Assembly: GCA_050184225.1 (NCBI GenBank)
Contig: JBFXAN010000104.1
Location: forward strand, 1-22,496
Length of the DNA: 22,496 nucleotides
Reading direction: 5' to 3'
Origin: JBFXAN01 sp050184225
GTDB taxonomy: Bacteria > Chloroflexota > Dehalococcoidia > CAUJGQ01
Below, piece after piece: positions 13,568 to 20,986 of this stretch. Numbering within the stretch: position 1 is the stretch's first letter; each line of letters opens with the position of its first letter. The position numbers and the translations under genes are program-made. Below the pieces are notes generated by a model, which saw only the letters and a program-made list of their open reading frames with translations, was not told where the DNA came from and searched no databases.

Positions 13568-13722
13568 ACCTAACCCCCCGGCCCCCTTCCCTCGCAGGGA
13601 AGGGGGTGCCTTATTCTACCGAGGGTGCCAGGAGCTCGTCTGGCGATACCAACGACACACGATCAACCCTCGCCGGAGAGGACTCCCCCTTCCCTGCGAG
13701 GGAAGGGGGTCGGGGGTTAGGT
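13568..13722. repeat. MITE-like terminal-inverted-repeat element, copy C
   Basis: The left arm (13568-13607, ACCTAACCCCCCGGCCCCCT and hairpin) and the right arm (about 13679-13722, hairpin and GTTAGGT) are inverted copies of each other and match copy B. The interior contains GTGCCAGGAGCTCGTCTGG, close to the interior of copy A at 1-19. The element occupies the space between the convergent prfB and SDR genes, 9 bp and 10 bp from their stop codons. Both hairpins could act as bidirectional terminators or RNA-end protectors, though they lack T-tracts. No duplication of flanking bases is evident. Confidence 0.8.
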
Positions 13723-13732
13723 AAGGCAAACC

Positions 13733-14557
13733 TCAGATCAGCACCACCGGCTCCAGCTTGAACTCGTTCATGAACTCCTGGATGTGATCGATCCGCCCCG
13801 TGACCGACTTGGGGTCGCTCCGCGAGATGAAGCAGACCGCCTCGGCGATCGCTTCGACCGGCGACTGCATGTCCTTGTTCTGCTCGTTCACCAGCTTGTG
13901 CAGCACCGTGCCCGGCGTCGCCACCAACCCCGGCGAGATCGCGTTGACGGCGACGTTGTCCTCGTAGACCTCCGAGGCGAAACCGGTCGAGAAGCGCTCC
14001 ATCGCGGCCTTGCACATGCCGTAGACCGTGCCGCCGCGGCCGCCGCCCGCCGGATAGGGCTGCTGCGGATGCCGCGCCGCGCCGGAGGAGATGTAGATGA
14101 TGTGACCGCCGCCCCGCTCCTTCATGCTGGGATAAACCTTCTGCGCCAGCTCCATCGGCCCGAAGACCTGTACCTCGAACATCAGATGCAGCCGCTTCTC
14201 GGGGAACTCGGCGATCGGCGTGTAGTACGTCACGGCGGCGTTGTTCACGAGGATGTCGACCGGGCCATAGGTGGCGACCGCCTCGTCGATCAGATGCGCC
14301 CGCTCCTCCGGCCTGGAGACATCGCACTTAACCGCGTGCGCCTCACCACCGGCGGCACGGATGCGGGCGACCGTGTCCGTGATCGTGCCGGGCAGCGGGT
14401 GCTCGCTCTGCTCGACCGTGCGCGCCGAGACAACGACCTTCGCCCCTTCCATCGCCAGCCGTCGCGCGATCGCCTCGCCGATGCCCCGGCTCGCGCCGGT
14501 GACGACGGCGACGCGCCCGGCCAGCGCGCCGTTCGGGTTGACCTTGGGTTCACTCAT
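13733..14557 (-). CDS. Short-chain dehydrogenase/reductase
   Basis: The 274-residue protein is a classical SDR. TGASRGIG (20-27) binds the cofactor, VNNAAV (104-109) is the structural NNAG-type motif, and the catalytic residues are Ser157/158, Tyr179 and Lys183 (VYGMCKAAM). Arg46 just after the second strand (VVVSARTVEQ) suggests a preference for NADP(H). The Ser-Tyr spacing is about 21 residues, longer than the usual 12-13, because of a Pro/Gly-rich insert (HPQQPYPAGGGRGG). This resembles SDRs related to hydroxysteroid dehydrogenase-like proteins, which act on unknown lipids or terpenoids. The substrate cannot be told. The ATG at 14557 has AGGGGA 9 nt upstream. The 142-bp gap before it (14558-14699) shows no gene or clear signal. 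Confidence 0.92.
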   Translation of the reverse strand: MSEPKVNPNGALAGRVAVVTGASRGIGEAIARRLAMEGAKVVVSARTVEQSEHPLPGTITDTVARIRAAGGEAHAVKCDVSRPEERAHLIDEAVATYGPVDILVNNAAVTYYTPIAEFPEKRLHLMFEVQVFGPMELAQKVYPSMKERGGGHIIYISSGAARHPQQPYPAGGGRGGTVYGMCKAAMERFSTGFASEVYEDNVAVNAISPGLVATPGTVLHKLVNEQNKDMQSPVEAIAEAVCFISRSDPKSVTGRIDHIQEFMNEFKLEPVVLI

Positions 14558-14699
14558 CGATGCTCATCCCCTGTTGTTGTCGTGTATTGCGGGATTAAGT
14601 GTGCATCCCCCTCACCCGTGGCTCAAGGAGCAATGTCCATCCGCTCGCCGCCCCGTACGCCATACACGTTCGTTGAGGAGGGGATGGCGTCTGCCCGGA

Positions 14700-15353
14700 T
14701 CACACATGATCGACGGTATCGGAGACGGCCCGCTCCAGCGCGGCCACGATCAGCACGGTAGCAGTTGCTCCAGGATCCTGATGACCGATGCTTCGCTCAC
14801 CCAGGTACGAAGCGCGACCCTTTCGTGCCTGCAAGGGCGTCGTCGCGTGCATCCCCTCCTCGGCGGCGGCGCGGGCCGCGGCGAGCGCCACCGCCGGCGT
14901 CGCACCGCGCTCGGCCTGCTCGCGCAGCGCCCGTGTCGCCGGCGCGAGGGCGTCCACCATCGTCTTGTCGCCCTCTTCGGCGCCGCCCAGCTCGATCACT
15001 GACGCCAGCGCCGCCTCGAACGTCCTTGCCAGTGCACTCGTATCGATCTCGCCGGCGTCGCCGAGCGCTGCACCGGCCCGACGCAGCGCCGTGCCCCAGA
15101 GCGCACCGCTCGTTCCGCCGACCGACGACATCAATGTCGTACCCGCCACGATGAGAATCTCGCGCGGCGTCGCGGCCTCCAGCGCGTGCAGCTTGGCGAC
15201 GACAACGGTGAAGCCCCGGTCCATGTTCGTGCCCTGATCGGCATCGCCGATCGCGGCGTCGAGCTGGGTGAGGTGCTCGCGTTGTTCATGGAGCGATGCC
15301 GATGCATACGCGAACCAGCGCCGGAGTGTCTCAGCGTCCACCCGCGTCCTCAT
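14700..15353 (-). CDS. dhaL: DhaL-type nucleotide-binding subunit of dihydroxyacetone kinase
   Basis: The 217-residue protein is a full DhaL domain. DAAIGDADQGTNMDRGF (about 32-48) holds the Asp cluster that binds Mg and ADP, GGTSGALWG forms the nucleotide loop, and GDKTMVDAL plus GRASYLGERSIGHQDPGAT are the family's later motifs. DhaL carries the nucleotide and passes phosphate to dihydroxyacetone held by DhaK. It lies 12 bp downstream of dhaK, so the two form an operon. In PEP-dependent systems ADP stays bound and is rephosphorylated by DhaM; no DhaM is seen in the window. Related kinases for four-carbon ketoses use the same domains, so the substrate is not certain. Confidence 0.93.
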   Translation of the reverse strand: MRTRVDAETLRRWFAYASASLHEQREHLTQLDAAIGDADQGTNMDRGFTVVVAKLHALEAATPREILIVAGTTLMSSVGGTSGALWGTALRRAGAALGDAGEIDTSALARTFEAALASVIELGGAEEGDKTMVDALAPATRALREQAERGATPAVALAAARAAAEEGMHATTPLQARKGRASYLGERSIGHQDPGATATVLIVAALERAVSDTVDHV

Positions 15354-15365
15354 GGTCGCCCTCGC

Positions 15366-16367
15366 TCAACAACGCCAGCGCAGCGCGGCCGTGTGCACGG
15401 GCGCATCCCACAACGCCGTCAACTCATCGTCCAGCATCAGCAGGGTGATCGATACACCCGCCATGTCCAGGCTGGTGACATAACTGCCGACCAGACTCCG
15501 CTCCGGCACGAGGCCGCGCTTCTCCAGTTGCGCCGCTAGCTCGCCGTAGAGCAGGTAGAGCTCGATCAGGGGCGTGGCGCCCAGACCATTGACGAACGCC
15601 AACAGACGCGAACCGGCAGGGGGCGAGAGGTCGCCGAGGATCGCGTCGCACATCTGCTCGACGATCGCGGCGGCCGGCTGGAGCGTCGTCCGCCGCCGCC
15701 CCGGCTCGCCGTGGATACCGACGCCGAACTCCATCTCGTCGGGACCAATCTCGAACGTGGGCCGGCCGGCGGCGGGGTTCACGCAGGCAGTCAGCGCGAC
15801 GCCAATGCTGCGGCCCCGCTCGTTCACCGTGCGGGCGATCGCGGTCACATCGGCAAGGGAGCCGCCTGCCTCGGCCCTGGCCCCCGCGATCTTCTCGGCG
15901 AGGAGCGTCAGCCCGGTGCCGCGCCGTCCGGCCGTGAAGAGGCTGTCCTCGACCGCGACATCGTCGTCGATCAGGACCGACTCCACCTGAAGCTGTTCGT
16001 CCGTCGCCAGCTCGGCCGCAAACCGAAAGTTGAGTACATCGCCGGTGTAGTTCTTGACGATGAAAAGCACGCCGGTGCCGCCATCGATCGCCTTCGCCGC
16101 CGCGAGCATCTGATCGGGGACAGGTGCGGTGAAGACAGCCCCTGGACAGGCGGCATCGAGCATGCCCCGTCCGACAAAGCCGCCGTGTAGCGGCTCGTGT
16201 CCGGAGCCGCCACCGGAGAGGAGAGCAACCTTGCCCGGTACCGGCGCATCTGCACGAAGGACAATCTGCTGCTCCAGGTCGACGCGCACCAGATCCGGGT
16301 GGGCGGCGCCGAAGCCGGTGAGTGACTCGCGGACAATGGCGTCCGGCTGGTTGATGAACTTCTTCAC
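15366..16367 (-). CDS. dhaK: DhaK-type substrate-binding subunit of dihydroxyacetone kinase
   Basis: The protein has 333 residues, the usual DhaK length. The substrate site is complete: GGGSGHEPLHGGFVG (His57), YTGDVLNF (Asp110) and GIHGEPGRR (His219, the residue that forms a hemiaminal bond with the ketone). I start it at the GTG at 16367 (VKKFINQPDAIV). The open frame continues upstream to 16523, but that part is low-complexity and does not fit the family. A strong ribosome site is missing; GCGGGCG is the nearest purine-rich stretch. On the minus strand a TATACA (16456-16461) about 90 bp upstream could be a -10 box, without a good -35. It works with DhaL, encoded directly downstream, to phosphorylate dihydroxyacetone or a related short ketose. 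Confidence 0.93.
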   Translation of the reverse strand: MKKFINQPDAIVRESLTGFGAAHPDLVRVDLEQQIVLRADAPVPGKVALLSGGGSGHEPLHGGFVGRGMLDAACPGAVFTAPVPDQMLAAAKAIDGGTGVLFIVKNYTGDVLNFRFAAELATDEQLQVESVLIDDDVAVEDSLFTAGRRGTGLTLLAEKIAGARAEAGGSLADVTAIARTVNERGRSIGVALTACVNPAAGRPTFEIGPDEMEFGVGIHGEPGRRRTTLQPAAAIVEQMCDAILGDLSPPAGSRLLAFVNGLGATPLIELYLLYGELAAQLEKRGLVPERSLVGSYVTSLDMAGVSITLLMLDDELTALWDAPVHTAALRWRC

Positions 16368-16525
16368 TATCGCCCGCTTTACAGAGGTGACCGCAGGCCG
16401 GGAGGGCGGGCATCGATGATCCGGCCTCCACGGCGGGGGAGTTCCATCGTCGTACTGTATACCACCACCGCAGGCAGAGGCATTCGCTCGCGCGGCAAAC
16501 CGGATGGCTGGCGGTGAGCGCAAAT

Positions 16526-16568
16526 ATCACTGCCGCCGAGTCATCGCATAGTGCTCGGCGGCAGTGAT
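16526..16568 (-). terminator. Strong hairpin terminator after the intradiol dioxygenase gene
   Basis: A perfect 15-bp stem (16526-16540 with 16554-16568, ATCACTGCCGCCGAG and its complement) encloses a 13-nt loop, 22 bp beyond the dioxygenase stop codon. On the minus strand the stem is followed by ATTTG, a short T-run. It would end the YceI-dioxygenase transcript before dhaK. The 3' part of the gap (16368-16525) shows nothing beyond the weak TATACA noted under dhaK. Confidence 0.75.
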
Positions 16569-16590
16569 GGCTCTTACGCTTCGGGAAGGA

Positions 16591-17436
16591 CTACCGTCCG
16601 TCCTTCGGCGGCGGGCCGCCACCCTGGTTTGTTGGCGCCGGTGCGCTCAGATCGATGCCGACATCAATCGTTGCCGCGTAGCCGTCGCCCTCCTCGAAGA
16701 TTTCGAGGAGGAGTTCGTCACCGCCGCCCTGGAAGATGCCGTCGTTGTCGTTGCGCGTATCACGCGCTCCTTTGGAGGCGTAGGGTTCGTTTGTGAAGAC
16801 CTGATCGGTGAGGGCATCGTCGAAGAAGAGCTGCGATGTGAACTCATACCCTGACTCCGAGTCCGGATCGGTGCGCACCTTGAAGTGGATGTGGACCGTC
16901 CGCCCCCGGTACCAGCCGGGGTAGATCGTCATGAACTCGGCCGCGCCGGCGTCATCCGTGGACTGCGAGCCGCGCAGGAACTTCTGACCGAGCGTGCTGA
17001 AGCCCGGGTCATCCACGTCGGAGTAGACGCCGAGGGCGTCGCACTGCCAGAGATCGACGACCGCGCCCGCGAGCGGGGAGCAGGCCGCTTCGCTGCCGAC
17101 CTGGACGATGCGGAAGGAGAGACGGAGCGGCACGCCCTCCCGCACCTCGCCGGTCGCCGGGTCGGAACGGATGTCGGAGCGGAAGAGCAGCTCGTCGACG
17201 AAGTACGGTCCCTCGGTCAGCTGCGGCGTCACCACGCAGGCCGGCATCTGCGTCGCCGGTGCGGCGCCTGCCGTTTCGGTCGTGCCTCGGATCGCGTTGG
17301 TCGCGGCCCGCCCGCCCCAGACGCCGACCAGCGTGACCGCCGATACCGCCAGTCCGGTGCGGAGGATCGTGCGCCGGCTGGTGGCGCCGCGCAACGGCGA
17401 CTGGTTCGTTCCCTTCGACATTCTTCGTGATTCCAT
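16591..17436 (-). CDS. Tat-exported intradiol ring-cleavage dioxygenase
   Basis: The 281-residue protein starts with a twin-arginine signal: Ser20-Arg-Arg-Thr-Ile-Leu25 followed by a hydrophobic stretch (about 26-40). It is predicted to leave the cytoplasm folded with its iron. The dioxygenase domain (about 66-265) has TEGPYF (74-79). The expected Fe(III) ligands are Tyr138 (CDALGVYSD), Tyr176 (YPGWYRGR), His182 and His184 (TVHIHFKV). Intradiol enzymes cleave catechol-type rings between the hydroxyls. Exported members with this short form lack the dimerisation helix of cytoplasmic catechol dioxygenases, and their substrates are often unknown. It ends in a Pro/Gly-rich tail. The ATG at 17436 has GAGGAG 9 nt upstream. 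The YceI-like gene is 96 bp upstream on the same strand, and a strong terminator follows. Confidence 0.92.
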   Translation of the reverse strand: MESRRMSKGTNQSPLRGATSRRTILRTGLAVSAVTLVGVWGGRAATNAIRGTTETAGAAPATQMPACVVTPQLTEGPYFVDELLFRSDIRSDPATGEVREGVPLRLSFRIVQVGSEAACSPLAGAVVDLWQCDALGVYSDVDDPGFSTLGQKFLRGSQSTDDAGAAEFMTIYPGWYRGRTVHIHFKVRTDPDSESGYEFTSQLFFDDALTDQVFTNEPYASKGARDTRNDNDGIFQGGGDELLLEIFEEGDGYAATIDVGIDLSAPAPTNQGGGPPPKDGR

Positions 17437-17532
17437 GGTGGTTGGCTCCTCGTCCTGGCCGAGTGCGATGGGGCCATTCGCGGTCCGATCGCACTCATTC
17501 TCTCGTCGTCGACTGCAATTGCTTCAGGAGTG

Positions 17533-18309
17533 CTATCCGTTGGTCGTTGTCGCCTGCTCGAAGACCATCTGCAGTTCCATCACACCGCGGTCCTCAATCG
17601 ACAGCACCCGTGCCGATGATGGCGTGGGGATTTCGTAGTCGGCGAAGGTGATGTCGAGCGAGCCGACGATCACCGCGTAGCCGTTCGTGAACTGTCCCTC
17701 GAGGGGGATGCTGATCGAACGGGTGACGCCGTGGAGCGTGAGGTCGCCGATCGCCGTCGCCTCGACCGTTTCGCCGTCTGTAGGCACCCCGTCCAGCTCG
17801 ATCGGCTCGGTCAGGACAAACGTGGCGGTCGGATAGGTGTCCGTCTCCAATCCCTGCCGCTTCAGTTGACCGTCGCGCATGCTGTTGTCGCTGGTGAGCC
17901 CGGTCAGGTCGGCGGTCACCTGGACATCGGTGATCGTGCTGCCGTCGAACGCCATCGTCGCCTCGACGCCCTGCGTCCGGCCGACCGCGGTGAAGGTGCC
18001 GAACCCCGCCAGTTCTTCCTGGACCCGATAACCCACAAACGACTCACCGTCGGCCGCGAGCACCCATGTACCCGCGAGGTCGTCCGCCGTCGCACTCGTC
18101 GCTGCCGCTTCGGTTGGGGTCGTGCCTTGGGTGCTGCCGCTCGTCGCGCTCTGCGTAGCGTTCAAAGTCGATACTGCGCTGGTGATGTTCGCCTGCGCCG
18201 GGGCGTCGTCCGAGCCCAGCGTGTAGTACAGCGCCGCGCCAGCCAGGGCGGCGACCGCGACGGCCGCAACCGCGCCGCCGATCAACCACTTCATCTTGCC
18301 TTTGGACAT
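17533..18309 (-). CDS. Membrane-anchored YceI-like lipid-binding protein
   Basis: The 258-residue protein begins with a short basic end (MSKGKMK) and one hydrophobic helix (about 8-30). There is no lipobox, so an uncleaved N-terminal anchor is likely. A Ser/Thr/Ala-rich linker (about 38-78) leads to a YceI domain (about 80-255). The domain has the family's strands: GESFVGYRVQEELAG at the start, DLTGLTSDNSMRDGQLKRQG in the middle, and IGDLTLHGVTRSISIPLEG near the end. YceI proteins are lipocalin-like barrels that bind isoprenoid lipids or similar hydrophobic molecules outside the cytoplasm. The ATG at 18309 follows a perfect GAGGAGG at 6 nt. It is upstream of the exported dioxygenase, so the two probably share a transcript and a compartment. 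Confidence 0.92.
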   Translation of the reverse strand: MSKGKMKWLIGGAVAAVAVAALAGAALYYTLGSDDAPAQANITSAVSTLNATQSATSGSTQGTTPTEAAATSATADDLAGTWVLAADGESFVGYRVQEELAGFGTFTAVGRTQGVEATMAFDGSTITDVQVTADLTGLTSDNSMRDGQLKRQGLETDTYPTATFVLTEPIELDGVPTDGETVEATAIGDLTLHGVTRSISIPLEGQFTNGYAVIVGSLDITFADYEIPTPSSARVLSIEDRGVMELQMVFEQATTTNG

Positions 18310-18405
18310 TTCGTTCCTCCTCGGTCGGCATCTCGGCCCACGTCTGTGTCGTTTGCCGTCCTGTCACCACCGTAGCGAGCGCACGAGGAGCGGGTCGTCC
18401 GGCCA

Positions 18406-18470
18406 GGGATGACACTTCGACGTACTCCCCGGGGATGACGTCGGTCACGGCGTACACCGAGGGGATGCCA
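18406..18470. repeat. Direct repeats in a divergent promoter region
   Basis: GGGATG occurs at 18406, 18432 and 18462, spaced 26 and 30 bp. A CGTAC follows the first two at similar positions (18421 and 18451). The 262-bp gap between the divergent YceI and two-component operons (18310-18571) contains no gene. Repeats at roughly 2.5 to 3 helical turns are a common layout for regulator binding, and the NarL-type regulator encoded at 20300-20971 is a candidate. No clear -10/-35 pair was found. Confidence 0.4.
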
Positions 18471-18571
18471 CTCAAGTGTCTTCCCCAGCCGGACGACCCG
18501 GCTCCCAGGCCGCCGCTACGGTAGGGACACAACCCAGACACGAGTGAACGCGGACAGCATGGAGGTCCACC

Positions 18572-19060
18572 ATGGCGCTGAACAGCATCACCCAATTCCC
18601 GATGATCGCCGGGATGTTCGACGCGTGGAGCGGCTCACGGGTCGCCGGCACGGTTGAGGCCGGTGGGCAGACAACGCGGTGGCCGTGGCCGCTGCCGATC
18701 GGTAGTGTGCTCGCGGTCTTTGACGATCCGGGCGCGGCGTTTGACATCCTCGAACCCCTCCGCCGCGCCGGCGTGACAGCGGACGGGGTCTGGATCGTGA
18801 CGGGCACGGCAGGCGCCGCCGCGCTCCGCGAGGCATTCGCCGGACGCGGCGCCCTCGAACGGCTGCGGAGCGTGCTAGGCAGCGAGAATGAGATCCTCGC
18901 CCAGCTCGCCGAGCGGTGCGCGCGGGGCGGCGCCGTCGTGTTGGTGCGTTCGCCGGTGAAGCGGACCGACGCCCTTGCCGGCATCGTTTCCGAGCACGGC
19001 GCCCGGTTAGTGCGCCGGATGGGACGGTGGATCTCCGAATGGATGGTGCCCGGTGAGTGA
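18572..19060 (+). CDS. Hypothetical protein preceding a two-component system (YflT-like fold suspected)
   Basis: The 162-residue protein starts at an ATG with a textbook GGAGG 6 nt upstream, so it is surely translated. The core IGSVLAVFDDPGAAFDILEP, then LRRAGVTADGVWIVTG, resembles the 'V.aVFdd...A..av..L..aG...d.v.v' pattern of general stress 17M/YflT-like and related ferredoxin-like domains. The C-terminal half (GGAVVLVRSPVKRTDALAGI, then EHGARLVRRMGRW) may be a second such unit. There is no signal peptide or membrane helix. The family match is by eye and not certain. Its stop codon overlaps the GTG reading of the kinase start (19053), so it is the first gene of that operon and may be a sensor accessory or stress protein. 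Confidence 0.8.
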   Translation: MALNSITQFPMIAGMFDAWSGSRVAGTVEAGGQTTRWPWPLPIGSVLAVFDDPGAAFDILEPLRRAGVTADGVWIVTGTAGAAALREAFAGRGALERLRSVLGSENEILAQLAERCARGGAVVLVRSPVKRTDALAGIVSEHGARLVRRMGRWISEWMVPGE

Positions 19061-20303
19061 GAGCCGGTCGATCGCCGCCAGGAACTATACTGAAGGCACG
19101 CAGGCAATCTGGGTGCGAAGGATGGAATCCGGCCGTCGTCGCGTTATGGCGCTGCCGCCGATCGCCGGCGATACGCTGCTCACGCTGGTGGCGGCGACGT
19201 ACGCCACGCTCCATCTCCTCGTCACGCGGAACCATGGACCGGCGGAAGACGATACCTGGGCGTTCGCACTGGCGGCGCTGTGTGCGGCGTCACTGTTAGG
19301 ACGCAGCCGCTGGCCGATTGGGTCGCTGCTCGCCGTCGGTGGCTTCGGTGCGCTCTACCTGATCGCCGCTCCCGACCTGTTTCCGATCCTGCCGGCCGTG
19401 CTGATCTCGCTCTACAGCGCTGTCGCCCTCAGTCGCCGCCCGCGCTGGCAGGTATGGACCGCCGCGATCGGCGTCGCCGCCCTCCTCAACCTGATCCGGC
19501 TGACGAGCGACTTCGACCTGTCGCGATCGGTGACCGGCCTCCTGCTCGACAGCGGCTGGATGCTGATCGCGCTGCTGCTGGGCGAAGCGATGCGCAGCCG
19601 CCACGCCCTCGCCCACGAGGCCGAACTGCGCGCCCTCGAAGCCGAGCGCACCCGCCACGAGGAGGCGCAGCGGCGCGTCGTCGAGGAACGGCTGCGCATC
19701 GCCCGCGACCTGCACGACATCCTCGCCCACTCCCTGGCGCTGATCAACGTCCAGGCCGGTGTCGCCGCCCACGTGCTCGATCAGCAGCCGGAGCAGGCCC
19801 GCGAGGCGCTCACCCACATCAAGACCGCCAGCCGTGCGACGTTGCAGGAACTGCGCGCCCTCGTCGGCGTGCTGCGCGCCGGCGACGAGCCGATTCCCCT
19901 CGCGCCGACACCGGGACTCGACGCGCTCGACGACCTCGTCGACTCTGTGCGCGACGCCGGCCTGACCGTCGACCTGCAGGTGGCGCGGCACAACGGACCG
20001 CTGCCCGCCACGGTCGATGTCACCGCCTATCGCATCCTTCAGGAGGCGCTGACCAACACGATCAAGCACGCGGGCCGCGCGTCGGTGCAGGTATCGGTGC
20101 ACCAGGATGGCCCCGCGCTCGAGCTGGACGTCACCGACCGCGGCGGCATGGCGCCGATCATGCGCACCGACGGCTCCGGCCAGGGTATCAACGGCATGCG
20201 CGAGCGGGCGGCAGCGCTCGGTGGATCGCTCGAAGCTGGTCCTACCGCCGACGGCGGCTTCCGTGTCCATGTGACGCTGCCGGTGCCGGGAGGAAGTGGA
20301 TGA
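19053..20303 (+). CDS. LiaS/DegS-type sensor histidine kinase
   Basis: The product is a membrane kinase with about five hydrophobic helices in residues 35-180, a short coiled coil (HALAHEAELRALEAERTRHE, about 184-212), a HisKA_3 domain and an ATPase domain. The phosphorylated His221 lies in RIARDLHDILAHSLAL. The N box is EALTNTIKHAG (Asn335). The G1 box is reduced to DRGG (362-365), and GQGINGMRERAAALGG is the G2 region. There is no separate extracellular sensor domain, so it probably senses membrane state or a small ligand through the helices. The GTG at 19053 overlaps the end of the previous gene by 8 bp; an ATG at 19122 is an alternative that keeps all helices. The stop overlaps the regulator start (ATGA). 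Confidence 0.93.
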   Translation: MSESRSIAARNYTEGTQAIWVRRMESGRRRVMALPPIAGDTLLTLVAATYATLHLLVTRNHGPAEDDTWAFALAALCAASLLGRSRWPIGSLLAVGGFGALYLIAAPDLFPILPAVLISLYSAVALSRRPRWQVWTAAIGVAALLNLIRLTSDFDLSRSVTGLLLDSGWMLIALLLGEAMRSRHALAHEAELRALEAERTRHEEAQRRVVEERLRIARDLHDILAHSLALINVQAGVAAHVLDQQPEQAREALTHIKTASRATLQELRALVGVLRAGDEPIPLAPTPGLDALDDLVDSVRDAGLTVDLQVARHNGPLPATVDVTAYRILQEALTNTIKHAGRASVQVSVHQDGPALELDVTDRGGMAPIMRTDGSGQGINGMRERAAALGGSLEAGPTADGGFRVHVTLPVPGGSG

Positions 20304-20971
20304 GCATCCGGGTGGTGATCGCCGACGATCAGGCGCTTGTCCGCGCCGGATTCCATGTACTGCTCGACTCCGCACCGGATATCGAGGTGGCGGGCGAGGC
20401 GGCCAACGGCGCCGAGGCGGTCGAACTGGCCCGCACCCACCGGCCGGACGTCGTCCTCATGGACGTGCGCATGCCCGTGATGGACGGCATTGAGGCCACC
20501 CGCCGCATCGCCCGCGCCGAGGAAACGAGCGGCGTCCACATCCTCATCCTCACCACCTTCGACCTCGACGACTACGTCTACGAGGCGCTCCGCGCCGGCG
20601 CCAGCGGCTTCCTACTGAAGGACACCGACCCGCCCGAACTGCTGGAGGCCGTCCGCGTCGTCGCCCGTGGTGATGCCCTGCTCGCCCCCGGCGTCACCCG
20701 CCGCCTGATCGCGGAATTCGCCAAGCGCCCCGATCCCCGGCGCGCGGGCCACGATGACCTCTCCGCCCTGACCGAGCGCGAGCGCGAAGTGCTGGTCCTG
20801 ATCGCCCGAGGAATGAACAACGACGAGATCGCCGAGTCACTCGTCGTCAGCCCGGCGACGGCGAAGACCCACGTCAGCCGGGTGATGGGGAAGCTGGATG
20901 CCCGCGACCGCGCCCAGCTCGTCGTCATCGCCTACGAGAGCGGTCTGGTCGAGCCCGGCGCCGGCCGCTGA
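20300..20971 (+). CDS. NarL/FixJ-family response regulator
   Basis: The 223-residue protein has a receiver domain (1-120) with Asp9/Asp10, phosphoacceptor Asp55 (VVLMDVRMPVMDG), Thr85/86 (ILILTTFD) and Lys107 (GFLLKDTD). A LuxR-type helix-turn-helix follows (about 155-215: LTEREREVLVLIARGMNNDE, then SPATAKTHVSRVMGKL). It is the cognate partner of the kinase, whose last bases it overlaps (ATGA), with GGAGGAAG upstream. Such regulators control cell-envelope stress, degradative or nitrogen genes. The divergent YceI-dioxygenase operon and its own operon are natural targets, by position only. A 12-bp GC hairpin spans the stop codon. Confidence 0.95.
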   Translation: MSIRVVIADDQALVRAGFHVLLDSAPDIEVAGEAANGAEAVELARTHRPDVVLMDVRMPVMDGIEATRRIARAEETSGVHILILTTFDLDDYVYEALRAGASGFLLKDTDPPELLEAVRVVARGDALLAPGVTRRLIAEFAKRPDPRRAGHDDLSALTEREREVLVLIARGMNNDEIAESLVVSPATAKTHVSRVMGKLDARDRAQLVVIAYESGLVEPGAGR

Positions 20972-20986
20972 TCGGCGGCCGGCGCC
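20957..20986 (+). terminator. GC-rich hairpin across the response regulator stop codon
   Basis: GGCGCCGGCCGC (20957-20968) pairs perfectly with GCGGCCGGCGCC (20975-20986) around a 6-nt loop that contains the TGA stop codon (20969-20971). No T-tract follows, so it may be a factor-dependent or weak terminator. The rest of 20987-21158 holds a small inverted repeat, CTGACAC/GTGTCAG (21120-21126 and 21143-21149), near the end of the convergent gene, and no gene. Confidence 0.55.

Noticed and set aside
1..13722. CRISPR array interpretation of the repeats
   Set aside because: The repeats are few, far apart and arranged as inverted pairs with no regular spacers and no cas genes.
13611..14327. Alternative minus-strand frame within the SDR gene and repeat copy C
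   Set aside because: It is Gly/Arg-rich, with no motifs and no start signal. The SDR frame has all catalytic motifs.
16368..16523. DhaK extension upstream of 16367
   Set aside because: It is low-complexity and not like the DhaK N-terminus, which starts at KKFINQP.
19081..19100. TATACT at 19086-19091 as an internal promoter for the kinase
   Set aside because: There is no -35 box at proper spacing. The overlap with the upstream gene already explains expression.
19280..20299. Very long Arg/Pro-rich frame ahead of the response regulator
   Set aside because: It is the out-of-frame reading of the kinase gene. The regulator starts at 20300 with a ribosome site and an ATGA overlap.
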